Source of the DNA: Acidobacteriota bacterium
GTDB lineage: Bacteria > Acidobacteriota > Terriglobia > Acidoferrales > UBA7541
DNA length: 5,992 bases
Reading direction: 5' to 3'
Assembly (NCBI GenBank): GCA_019239815.1
Contig: JAFAZL010000956.1
Coordinates: 1 to 5,992, forward strand
Positions 1 through 5,650 of this stretch are shown in pieces (positions within the stretch are counted from its first letter, which is position 1; each line of letters begins with the position of its first letter). Made by a program: the position numbers and the translations under genes. The notes below the pieces were generated by a model, which worked only from the letters and a program-made list of their open reading frames with translations, was not told the origin of the DNA and did not search any database.

Positions 1-557
1 CGCGCATTTTCGAGCGCGATCGCGGCGAAGTCGGACAACGCTTCGAGCAGTTTCAAATCGCGCGCGCCGAAACCTTCGGGGCCGATGCAATTGATCAGCT
101 CGATGACACCGAGACACGTGTCACGAAATTTGACCGGCACGGCGACGATCGACTGCGTTTCCATTTTCGTCTTTTCGTCGACCTTGCCGAAGAAGCGCGT
201 GTCTTTCGAAGTGTCGGGCACGACGACGGCTTCGCCGTTTTGCGCGACCCAGCCGGCGATGCCCTGGCCGAGCTTGACGCGGACATCTTTCAGAGCTTGA
301 GAAGCTTTGCCGACCGCCAACTCAAAATAGAGTTCGTTCGTGTTTTCGTCGAGGAGCAGGAGCGACCAATTGTCGGGTCGCAGAAACTCGTCGATTTTTT
401 CCATGATGGTGCGGAGGACCTGGTCGAGCTGGAGAGAAGAGGTAAGCGCCTTGCCAAGTTCCTGAAAGACCGCGACTTCGCCGGCTTCGCGCTGCTCGAA
501 AGACGCGCCGGGATTACGGCGGCGTTCGACGGCGGGAAACTGTTTCACGTCCTCCAC
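1..557 (-). CDS. GAF-domain signalling protein, N-terminal part (C-terminus off the left edge)
   Basis: This frame is open from 557 to the window edge (185 codons) and is preceded by an in-frame TAG at 576-578. The only start codons near the top are GTG at 557 and GTG at 548. I use 557; a GGAGG sits only 2 bases before the 548 start, so the start is uncertain. Residues 1-30 are a polar linker. A helix at about 31-60 (FQELGKALTSSLQLDQVL) leads into a GAF domain to the edge, with GQGIAGWVA (97-105), PDTSKDTRFF (114-123), SIVAVPV (136-142) and GVIELIN (150-156), ending ALSDFAAIALENA. GAF domains bind small ligands or mediate dimerisation in cytoplasmic sensors. Family knowledge suggests a GGDEF, histidine kinase or similar output domain follows, and a GAF-diguanylate cyclase is my best guess, but that part is not visible. 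No signal peptide or membrane segment is seen. Confidence 0.85.
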   Translation of the reverse strand, partial: MEDVKQFPAVERRRNPGASFEQREAGEVAVFQELGKALTSSLQLDQVLRTIMEKIDEFLRPDNWSLLLLDENTNELYFELAVGKASQALKDVRVKLGQGIAGWVAQNGEAVVVPDTSKDTRFFGKVDEKTKMETQSIVAVPVKFRDTCLGVIELINCIGPEGFGARDLKLLEALSDFAAIALENA

Positions 558-639
558 GTTCGTATGAACCTGTCCCTAAAGTGGCGTTGGAGCTTGGGAG
601 GCATGGTCTTCAGCCGCGGGGACGCAAGCGGCCGTAGTA

Positions 640-663
640 CGCCTATCCTCGCCAGTATAGGCG
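640..663. repeat. Inverted repeat, possible operator over the GAF-gene -10 box
   Basis: CGCCTAT (640-646) and ATAGGCG (657-663) are perfect 7-base inverted arms around a 10-base spacer. The right arm and the spacer edge contain the candidate -10 box of the leftward promoter, so a dimeric regulator binding here would occlude RNA polymerase. As RNA it could instead form a small hairpin near the transcript start. No T-tract follows, so it is not a terminator. Confidence 0.35.
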
Positions 664-683
664 CGTGAGAAAAATTGAAGCAA
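654..683 (-). promoter_or_regulatory. Candidate sigma-70-type promoter of the GAF gene
   Basis: Read on the minus strand, TTGCTT (678-683) and TATACT (654-659) are separated by 18 bases, close to the sigma-70 consensus. Transcription would start near 646, leaving a leader of about 90 bases before the GTG at 557. The -10 box lies within the inverted repeat at 640-663. This rests on sequence match only. Confidence 0.4.
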
Positions 684-712
684 GAAAGTCGTAGTACAGG
701 CGTAGCTAGGTT

Positions 713-726
713 GCCAACGAGTTGGC
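713..726. repeat. Short perfect palindrome upstream of the methyltransferase gene
   Basis: GCCAAC (713-718) and GTTGGC (721-726) flank a 2-base spacer, giving a 14-base dyad about 90 bases before the preferred methyltransferase start. It could be an operator for that gene. It is short enough to be chance. Confidence 0.2.
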
Positions 727-814
727 GGGACAGCTCGGACGACGTGGGCGTAAACGGCGCGTTTGCACTAGGATGCTGGGTTGGGAATCGTGGTCGGCGA
801 AAGGAATTCGAAGC

Positions 815-1717
815 TTGAACGGTGCGGAGCAGTTGCGCCGGTTCGTGGACGAACTGGAGAGGGATCGTTCGCTAGACGATCCTAAGCTTATTCGAGAACG
901 CCTCGAGGCGTTGGACCGGCTCGATGGATTCCGTTTGGATTCGCCATCGCCCAAAGGGGGTCTCAGCCGGGAAGACGCCGAGCTTCAAAATCGGGCGCGG
1001 ATTCTGCTAACCAAGCTCGGCGCGGCGAATTCTCGATTCTACGAGACGGTTCGCAATGCAATCCGCAACCGAAGGGGGCACGGTGCCTTGTTGATCTGGG
1101 CAGCACAGCTAGGATCGAAGGGTGAAACTGCGCTCGGAGCCGGTGCAGATGATTTTGATCGCGGCGAACGCTACGACTATCTGGACGAGTTCGTCGCCGG
1201 AGTCTTCTCTTTTACGGAGCCTGCCACTCCAACCATAGCTCTGTTGTCGGACATGGTGGCGTATCAACCGACGCCGGCGCGATGCGTTTTCGATCTCACC
1301 CGTCGTATGAAACTCACCACCCGCGATGTGTTCGTCGATCTCGGTTCCGGTTTGGGTTACGTGGCACTGCTCGTCGCCGTGTGTACAAAAGCCCGTGTCA
1401 TTGGGATTGAATTAGAACCTTCCTACGTGCGATGTGCGCGGCAGAGTGCGCTCGAGCTGAAAATCACAAACTGCAGGTTCATCGACCAGGACGTGCGAAA
1501 TGCGGACCTCGCCGCGGGAACAGTCTTCTATCTCTACACGCCGTTTCGTGGCGCGATCCTTGGCGATGTATTGGATCGGCTACAAGCTCAAGCCCGCAAG
1601 CGCAAAATTCGTGTCTGCACCTTCGGCCCGTGCACGCCTATCGTCGCGTCCGAATCGTGGTTAGTGCTCAATGCCGACGAATCGAGTTACATATCTGTGT
1701 TTCACTCTCGACGGTAG
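815..1717 (+). CDS. Class I SAM-dependent methyltransferase, DOT1-like
   Basis: This 300-residue cytoplasmic protein has an N-terminal helical, charged region (1-110) and a Rossmann methyltransferase domain (about 140-300). Visible motifs are YQPTP (150-154), motif I FVDLGSGLGYV (173-183, SAM-binding glycines), GIELEPSY (197-204, acidic residue E199 expected to hold the SAM ribose), a D-rich strand RFIDQDVRNADL (221-232) and VFYLYTPFRG (237-246) at the motif IV position. The order YxPT, then a helix, then DLGSGxG resembles the DOT1 histone-lysine methyltransferase core, but the DOT1 catalytic NNF-type loop is replaced by YLYTPF. The substrate is unknown. I chose the TTG at 815 because AAGGAA (801-806) sits 8 bases ahead. 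ATG at 773 (+14 residues, AGG directly adjacent) and TTG at 722 (+31) are in-frame alternatives. The gene runs convergently into the DinB-family gene, with stops 29 bases apart. Confidence 0.85.
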   Translation: MNGAEQLRRFVDELERDRSLDDPKLIRERLEALDRLDGFRLDSPSPKGGLSREDAELQNRARILLTKLGAANSRFYETVRNAIRNRRGHGALLIWAAQLGSKGETALGAGADDFDRGERYDYLDEFVAGVFSFTEPATPTIALLSDMVAYQPTPARCVFDLTRRMKLTTRDVFVDLGSGLGYVALLVAVCTKARVIGIELEPSYVRCARQSALELKITNCRFIDQDVRNADLAAGTVFYLYTPFRGAILGDVLDRLQAQARKRKIRVCTFGPCTPIVASESWLVLNADESSYISVFHSRR

Positions 1718-1746
1718 GTGGGCTCGACTTAACGTCAAACTGCGGC

Positions 1747-2289
1747 TTAACGAGCCTCGGTCACCGCTGCGCGCGCCACCAGCAAAAACCGCGCGAAGTC
1801 CGTCGCAACCGGCTCTGCACCAAGTTGCCTCATCATCAGCGAAATCTGTCCGCGGTGATAAGTCGAGTGATTCGCCATGTGCTGCATCAAATGCGCCAGA
1901 CTGATTTGCGTCGTGCGGATCGGCAGCATTCTACCTAACGATTCGTCCGTTACGCCGTTCACAAACTCAATTTGTTCTCTCTCGACTTCACCCCACTTCG
2001 CTTGCACCGCAGCAATGTCTGGATACGCATTCGGATCGAACGTAATGCCGATTCGCGTCCACAAATCCGTCACGAACGCAGAAGTGAGAGCCAGTTCCTT
2101 CCAGATCGTCAGCCAACCCCACTCGCCGGCAACAATGTGCACCAGCGTGTCCCGCACCGATCGAAAGCTGCCGCCCAGATCACGCGTGAATTGCTCGACG
2201 CTGAGAGTGGCAGCCGCTTCCAGAACGCTGTGGTTCGCCCACCGATCATATTCGAAGAGAAGTTGAATATCGTCTTTGTCCATAGGCAT
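1747..2289 (-). CDS. DinB/YfiT-family putative metalloenzyme
   Basis: This 180-residue protein has the length and layout of the DinB four-helix-bundle superfamily. It opens with LLFEYDRWANHSVLEAA (10-26), which matches the family's first helix, then has H51 in TLVHIVAGEWGW, and H141 and H145 in the signature HMANHSTYHRGQ (137-148). H51, H141 and H145 are the expected divalent-metal ligands, so the site looks intact. Family members include thiol-dependent transferases (bacillithiol or mycothiol S-transferases) and many uncharacterised damage- or stress-related proteins, and the substrate cannot be read from sequence. It appears soluble, with no signal peptide. The start at 2289 has a strong ribosome binding site (GGAGAGGG, 2297-2304, 7 bases ahead). 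A second ATG two codons in (2283) is less likely. It is divergent from the sigma-factor operon. Confidence 0.9.
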   Translation of the reverse strand: MPMDKDDIQLLFEYDRWANHSVLEAAATLSVEQFTRDLGGSFRSVRDTLVHIVAGEWGWLTIWKELALTSAFVTDLWTRIGITFDPNAYPDIAAVQAKWGEVEREQIEFVNGVTDESLGRMLPIRTTQISLAHLMQHMANHSTYHRGQISLMMRQLGAEPVATDFARFLLVARAAVTEAR

Positions 2290-2392
2290 GGTGCGACCCT
2301 CTCCGTTCGCGCAATCTTACCTCGCATCGATATGCCTCCACGCAAATTAGTCCTCTTCCTCCGGGCTTCTTTTCAGCCGGCGGACGAGCGTT

Positions 2393-2410
2393 GACGCCCC
2401 CGACGGCGTC
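2393..2410. repeat. Short inverted repeat in the divergent intergenic region
   Basis: GACGCC (2393-2398) and GGCGTC (2405-2410) are 6-base inverted arms with a 6-base spacer. No T-tract follows on either strand, so it is not a typical terminator. It could be an operator between the divergent genes or chance in GC-rich DNA. The rest of 2290-2456 shows no gene and no convincing promoter for the leftward gene. Confidence 0.2.
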
Positions 2411-2426
2411 GCAACGGCCTCCAACC

Positions 2427-2447
2427 AGTCACAAGTCACCGGTCACC
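2427..2447. repeat. Three tandem 7-base repeats between dinB-like gene and sigma operon
   Basis: AGTCACA, AGTCACC and GGTCACC follow each other directly, so GTCAC recurs at 2428, 2435 and 2442 with exact 7-base spacing. They lie about 10 bases upstream of the candidate ECF -35 box. They could be simple-sequence noise or regulator half-sites. Confidence 0.4.
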
Positions 2448-2456
2448 TCGATTCGT

Positions 2457-2486
2457 TGTAACCTCGCTCCACCCACCTGAGTACTA
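2457..2486 (+). promoter_or_regulatory. Candidate ECF-type promoter of the sigma operon
   Basis: TGTAACC (2457-2463) resembles the AAC-containing -35 element used by many ECF sigma factors. GTACTA (2481-2486) lies 17 bases downstream as a possible -10, and the sigma-factor ATG follows 17 bases after it. Many ECF factors drive their own operon, so autoregulation is a natural inference. A single site with no second example is weak evidence, and the implied leader would be only about 10 bases. Confidence 0.3.
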
Positions 2487-2503
2487 CCAATAGAGAGTGG
2501 CCG

Positions 2504-3034
2504 ATGGACCTGCAGCAACGATTCGTCGCGGGCGACCTCGAAGCCTTCGAGCAGCTTTTCCGCGACAATCAACGCCAAGTCTACGCACGGATCATGCGCA
2601 TCGTCCGCAACTCCGCCACCGCCGAGGACTTAACCGTGGAAACTTTCTGGCGCATCTATCGCTCGCGCGCGCTTTTCCGGCCTGAAGGCAACTTCTCTGC
2701 CTGGAGCCACCGCATTGCAACCAACGTCGCGCTCGACCATCTCCGCAAAGCCCGTCGCGAAGTCGAGCTTCCAGGCGACCTCCTGGCGCCAGCCACTCCC
2801 GATCCCGCCGTCTCTCGCGAAATGAATGAGCGCGTCCGCACCGCGTTCGCGAACCTGGCACCGAAATATCGCCTCGTCGCCACCTTGGCCTTGATCGAGG
2901 ACGTTCCATACGAAGAAATCGCCACTGCTGCCGGCATCTCCGTCGCGCTCGTAAAAGTCCGCGTCTTCCGCGCCACACGTCTGCTGCGCAAACAACTCCG
3001 GACATTGTCCGTGGAAATCGGAGCTCAATCGTGA
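2504..3034 (+). CDS. ECF-family (group 4) RNA polymerase sigma factor
   Basis: This 176-residue protein has the two-domain ECF layout. Sigma region 2 covers about 10-86: AFEQLFRDNQRQVYARIMRI (14-33, region 2.1), AEDLTVETFWRIYRS (40-54, region 2.2, core-polymerase binding) and FSAWSHRIATNVALDHLRKA (64-83, regions 2.3-2.4, -10 recognition). An acidic/proline linker (90-104) leads to region 4 (107-167), whose helix-turn-helix VPYEEIATAAGISVALVKVRVFRATRLLRKQ (134-164) reads the -35 element. Most of the family has DLVQETF and GTVKSRLxRAR; here they are DLTVETF and ALVKVRVFRAT, a divergent variant. The ATG at 2504 is preceded by GAGAG (2493-2497). The stop overlaps the next gene's GTG by GTGA, so the two are probably translated together. 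A membrane-bound antagonist is expected from that arrangement. Confidence 0.95.
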   Translation: MDLQQRFVAGDLEAFEQLFRDNQRQVYARIMRIVRNSATAEDLTVETFWRIYRSRALFRPEGNFSAWSHRIATNVALDHLRKARREVELPGDLLAPATPDPAVSREMNERVRTAFANLAPKYRLVATLALIEDVPYEEIATAAGISVALVKVRVFRATRLLRKQLRTLSVEIGAQS

Positions 3035-3318
3035 ATCCCGAAAATCAAAACGGCAAAGACACGCAAAATCACGATCTCGCCGAACTCAAGCATTTCCTAC
3101 GCCGAGCGATTCCCCCAATCCCATCAAGCAAGCTCGAACCCCGCGCCGACTTGTGGCCTCGGCTCCGCGCGCGTATCGATTCGCAGCATCGTGCCGATCG
3201 CGCACACGCCCCCATCCCCATCCGCATCCACTGGTTCGACTGGGCTCTCGCCGCTCTAGCCACAGCCGCCCTTGTCTTCTTCCCGGGAATCATCCCCGCT
3301 CTTCTCTATCACTTCTAA
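3031..3318 (+). CDS. Small single-pass membrane protein, candidate anti-sigma factor
   Basis: This 95-residue protein starts at a GTG sharing bases with the sigma-factor stop, with GGAG (3020-3023) 7 bases ahead. Residues 1-65 are a polar domain with a helix LAELKHFLRRA (16-26) and the motif EPRADLWPRLRARID (36-50). Residues 68-93 form one strongly hydrophobic membrane segment, and the chain ends two residues later. The N-terminus is predicted cytoplasmic because R/K residues cluster before the helix. Gene order, overlap and topology fit an anti-sigma factor that holds the ECF protein at the membrane. The HxxxCxxC zinc signature of the common ZAS anti-sigma class is absent, and the protein contains no cysteine. 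I do not recognise the family. It has almost no periplasmic part, so any signal would have to come through a partner, perhaps the next gene. Confidence 0.75.
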   Translation: MNPENQNGKDTQNHDLAELKHFLRRAIPPIPSSKLEPRADLWPRLRARIDSQHRADRAHAPIPIRIHWFDWALAALATAALVFFPGIIPALLYHF

Positions 3319-3332
3319 AATCGGAGGCGATC

Positions 3333-3746
3333 ATGACTCGACACACTTATCTCCGCGCATACATGGCCGGAATCGTGGTACCCACGCTCTTCTTACTCAT
3401 CGGTGCCACCGCGTTCTGTATCGCGCGCTACGTGTACAACGTTCCCGTCCCCATCGAGCGCGTCATCGTCTTCCCGATGGCCGTCGTACCCAATCTCTGG
3501 GGCCTCTGGAACATGCTCTTCATCGCATCCCACGCGCGCACTCACCTCTCTATCGGTGTGCACGGCGCCATCCTTCCGCTCCTCATCGGCCCTCTCGGCA
3601 TCGTGATGACCTCGCTCCTCGACTTCAACATTCCCGGCTTCGCTTCGCACATCCTCCCCATCGCCGCCCCAGTCGCATTCATCGCCTACTACCTCATCTG
3701 GAAGTATTTCGTCAGCTCGCTCAATCACATCCTCGACATCGCCTGA
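3333..3746 (+). CDS. Four-helix integral membrane protein of unknown function, third gene of the sigma operon
   Basis: This 137-residue, very hydrophobic protein starts at ATG 3333 with a strong GGAGG (3323-3327) 5 bases ahead and only 14 bases after the preceding stop. Four likely membrane segments are visible: about 10-34 (GIVVPTLFLLIGATAF), 44-66 (VFPMAVVPNLWGLWNMLFIA), 71-95 (GAILPLLIGPLGIVMTSLL) and 104-130 (ILPIAAPVAFIAYYLIWKYF). Short loops hold the only charged residues. Prolines in each helix and the PNLWGLWNM stretch are distinctive. I do not recognise a family or catalytic motif. Its place behind the sigma and anti-sigma-like genes suggests a membrane sensor or co-regulator, or the regulon's first target. 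An upstream extension of this frame to 3153 is out-of-frame reading through the previous gene and is not used. Confidence 0.8.
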   Translation: MTRHTYLRAYMAGIVVPTLFLLIGATAFCIARYVYNVPVPIERVIVFPMAVVPNLWGLWNMLFIASHARTHLSIGVHGAILPLLIGPLGIVMTSLLDFNIPGFASHILPIAAPVAFIAYYLIWKYFVSSLNHILDIA

Positions 3747-3768
3747 ACGCCCCCAACGTGCTTGTGTA

Positions 3769-3788
3769 GGGCGCAGCATGCTGCGCCC
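3769..3788. repeat. Perfect 20-base palindrome downstream of the sigma operon
   Basis: GGGCGCAGCA (3769-3778) is followed directly by its reverse complement. In RNA this makes an 8-base-pair GC-rich stem with a CATG loop. It begins 22 bases after the operon's last stop codon. Neither strand has a T-tract after it, so a classical Rho-independent terminator is unlikely, though it could stabilise the mRNA 3' end or assist Rho-dependent termination. Palindromes of this kind are often dispersed REP-like elements, but one window cannot show that. Confidence 0.6.
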
Positions 3789-3880
3789 CAAACGCCCAGC
3801 CCGGTCCCGAAGCGGCGGTTTTCTGTCCTCAATCTCAGCCACCGGTTTTGCCAATCGCCGTTGCCGGCACAAGTCACCCC

Positions 3881-3919
3881 CAAAAACAAAACCGGCCGCG
3901 CCCCGTCCGGGCACGGCCG
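3881..3919 (-). terminator. Rho-independent terminator of the HtrA gene
   Basis: On the minus strand a GC-rich hairpin (3893-3919) has arms CGGCCG (3914-3919 and 3893-3898) and GCCC/GGGC (3909-3912 and 3900-3903), one mismatch and a 5-base loop. It is followed directly by a T-rich run, GTTTTGTTTTTG (3881-3891). It lies 62 bases past the HtrA stop at 3981 and fits the end of that transcript. The complement has no T-tract, so it should act on the minus strand only. Confidence 0.75.
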
Positions 3920-3934
3920 ATTGAGTGGACTACA

Positions 3935-3954
3935 TTAGGCCGAGCTCAGCCTAA
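3935..3954. repeat. Imperfect palindrome between htrA stop and its terminator
   Basis: TTAGGC (3935-3940) and GCCTAA (3949-3954) flank a nearly self-complementary centre, with GAGCTC at 3942-3947 and one mismatched pair. It lies in the htrA 3' untranslated region and could protect the mRNA end. No T-tract follows. Confidence 0.35.
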
Positions 3955-3980
3955 CTCCTTGTTATGAGCCTCGCAGCTCG

Positions 3981-5489
3981 TTACAGCGCGACGAACAACG
4001 TCGTCCCGCCGCGATTCACCAGCAACAGCGCACCGCTGTTCTGCGCCTTCGACATCGCCGCCTCAAACTCCGCGGCATTCTTCACCGGCTGATGATTCAC
4101 TTCCTGAATCACGTCACCCTTGCGCAGTCCCGAATCAGCCGCCGCGCTCGACGGATCGACGCCCGTCACCACCGCGCCTTTGGTCGACTCCGGCAGTTGC
4201 AGTTGCTGCGCCGTGTCCGAATCCAGCGTCTCGACGGTGATGCCCTTCATCGATTCCTTCGAGCTGCTGTTATCCGAATCATTCGCCGCTTCTTCCTTCG
4301 ACAGCGGGAGTTCACCGAGTTTCACATCGATGTCCTTCGGGCTGCCGCCGCGGTTGATCGTCAGTTTCACGGTCTGCCCCGGCGTCATCATCGAGATCGT
4401 GTTCCGCAGTTCGTTGCTGTCGTTCACGGTGTTCCCGTTGATTGCCAGAATCACGTCGCCGCGCTGCACGCCCGCTTCTTTCGCCGGGCCCTTCGCGCTG
4501 ACGTCGCCGACAAGCGCGCCCTGCAACTTATCCAGGTTGAGCGCTTTCGACATCGCCGGCGTAATCGGCTGAATCACCACGCCGATATAGGCGCGCGTCA
4601 CTTTGCCGTGATCGATGATCTGGCCCATCACGTTCCGCGCCAGATTGATCGGAATCGCAAAGCCGATTCCTTCGTTCCCGCCGGAACCATGCGACAAAAT
4701 CGCCGTGTTGATTCCCACGAGTTCGCCGCGATCATTCACCAGCGCTCCGCCCGAATTTCCCGGATTGATCGGCGCATCGGTCTGGATGAAGTCCTCGTAG
4801 TCTTCGATCCCGAGCCCGCCGCGGCCCTTCGCGCTCACGATGCCCATCGTCACCGTCTGGCCGACGCCAAACGGATCGCCGATCGCCAGCGCATAGTCGC
4901 CGACTTGCACCTTCGTCGAATCGCCCAGCGTAATCGCATTAAATTTGTCGCCGGTCAGTTTCAACACCGCGATGTCCGTCTTCGGATCGGTACCGACAAC
5001 TTCCGCTTTCAATTCGCGCTTGTCCGACAACGTCACTTTCACATCGGTCGCGCCGTCCACGACGTGGTTGTTCGTCAAAATATAGCCTTCCGGGCTCACG
5101 ATCACGCCCGAACCGAGGCTCTGCTCGCGCTGCTTCTGCGGCATATCCGGTCCGTTACCGCCGCGCCCACGTCCGCCAAACTGCTGCCCAAAAAATTGCT
5201 GGAAGAACGGATCCTGCTCCATCCCTTCCGGCATCTGCATTTGATTCCTCGTCTTCACGACCTTCGAAGACGAAATGTTCACCACGTTCGGAAGCACTTC
5301 CTTCACGATCGGTGCGAATCCCGTCTTGCTCGGCCCTTCACTCGGATCGGCCAGCTTCAACGACGCACGCACATGCGTCGTGCTGACTCCATCCTTGGCG
5401 CGCGCGACTGCGTAGCCGCCGACACCAAATGCCAGCGCTAGCCCGAGGGCTCCCGCCAGCCACTTGCGCGAAATTTGCTGTCCACTCAT
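3981..5489 (-). CDS. htrA: DegP/DegQ/HtrA-type periplasmic serine protease (Do family)
   Basis: This 502-residue protein has a complete HtrA layout. A hydrophobic signal or anchor (9-29, LAGALGLALAFGVGGYA) sends it to the periplasm, with possible cleavage near ARA. The trypsin-like domain spans about 60-295, with catalytic H142 in TNNHVV, D172 in KTDIAVLKL and S246 in NPGNSGGAL, all intact. The activation-loop region 93-120 (EQDPFFQQFF and a Q/G/R-rich stretch) corresponds to the LA loop. PDZ1 covers about 300-388 (YIGV at 301-304) and PDZ2 about 415-495. The family degrades or chaperones misfolded envelope proteins as oligomers under heat and redox stress. I chose ATG 5489 because GAGGGA (5497-5502) sits 7 bases ahead and the signal sequence begins there. 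The frame stays open upstream to 5672, but that stretch is Arg-rich and unlike a leader. A terminator follows at 3881-3919. DegP, DegQ and DegS-like roles cannot be separated, but two PDZ domains argue against DegS. Confidence 0.95.
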   Translation of the reverse strand: MSGQQISRKWLAGALGLALAFGVGGYAVARAKDGVSTTHVRASLKLADPSEGPSKTGFAPIVKEVLPNVVNISSSKVVKTRNQMQMPEGMEQDPFFQQFFGQQFGGRGRGGNGPDMPQKQREQSLGSGVIVSPEGYILTNNHVVDGATDVKVTLSDKRELKAEVVGTDPKTDIAVLKLTGDKFNAITLGDSTKVQVGDYALAIGDPFGVGQTVTMGIVSAKGRGGLGIEDYEDFIQTDAPINPGNSGGALVNDRGELVGINTAILSHGSGGNEGIGFAIPINLARNVMGQIIDHGKVTRAYIGVVIQPITPAMSKALNLDKLQGALVGDVSAKGPAKEAGVQRGDVILAINGNTVNDSNELRNTISMMTPGQTVKLTINRGGSPKDIDVKLGELPLSKEEAANDSDNSSSKESMKGITVETLDSDTAQQLQLPESTKGAVVTGVDPSSAAADSGLRKGDVIQEVNHQPVKNAAEFEAAMSKAQNSGALLLVNRGGTTLFVAL

Positions 5490-5629
5490 TTCTGCTTCCC
5501 TCTCTCTCGATGTGTGATCTGTTGCTTCGTCTCCGACGCGATTTCCCGGGCGTCGTGTTGCCTCTCTGCGGATTTTTTCGCGTCGCACTCTTCGATTTCC
5601 GGTTGATCCTCGACGATCATTCCGTCCAT
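5486..5629 (-). CDS. Candidate small ORF (47 aa) overlapping the htrA start
   Basis: From ATG 5629 (or the internal ATG at 5620) this frame runs 47 codons and ends in a TGA that shares ATGA with the htrA start, the arrangement typical of translational coupling. The product is very hydrophilic and charged (IVEDQPEIEECDAKKSAE near the start, HRERGKQK at the end), with no membrane segment. About two thirds of its third codon positions are G or C, higher than in the other two forward frames here. The Shine-Dalgarno candidate GAGGA (5641-5645) is 11 bases from ATG 5629, which is far. No family is recognised. It may be a leader peptide or a chance frame. Confidence 0.3.
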   Translation of the reverse strand: MDGMIVEDQPEIEECDAKKSAERQHDAREIASETKQQITHRERGKQK

Positions 5630-5650
5630 CGCCGAATCGATCCTCGACGA
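5605..5650. repeat. 12-base direct repeat pair in the htrA leader
   Basis: GATCCTCGACGA occurs at 5605-5616 and again at 5639-5650, 34 bases apart, within the region of the two small overlapping frames. The copies are exact. They may be paired regulator sites or a local duplication. Confidence 0.5.

Noticed and set aside
240..668. Plus-strand frame of 142 codons over the GAF gene
   Set aside because: It is the antisense of a clear GAF domain and has no recognisable domain of its own.
1718..1746. Possible terminator between the convergent methyltransferase and DinB-family genes
   Set aside because: The 29-base gap shows only a repeated CTTAACG and no stable stem with a T-tract on either strand.
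1972..2394. Plus-strand frame of 140 codons over the DinB-family gene
   Set aside because: The minus strand encodes an intact DinB signature with its metal histidines and a strong ribosome binding site; the plus frame has neither motif nor ribosome binding site.
3393..3914. Minus-strand 173-codon frame over the four-helix membrane protein
   Set aside because: Its Asp/Glu/Arg-rich composition is the usual complement of a hydrophobic-protein gene, and it runs through the palindrome and terminator region.
4092..5441. Long plus-strand frame (449 codons) opposite the htrA gene
   Set aside because: Its product is dominated by Arg and His with no motif, as expected from the complement of a GC-rich gene. 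The opposite strand encodes a complete HtrA with triad, PDZ domains, ribosome binding site and terminator.
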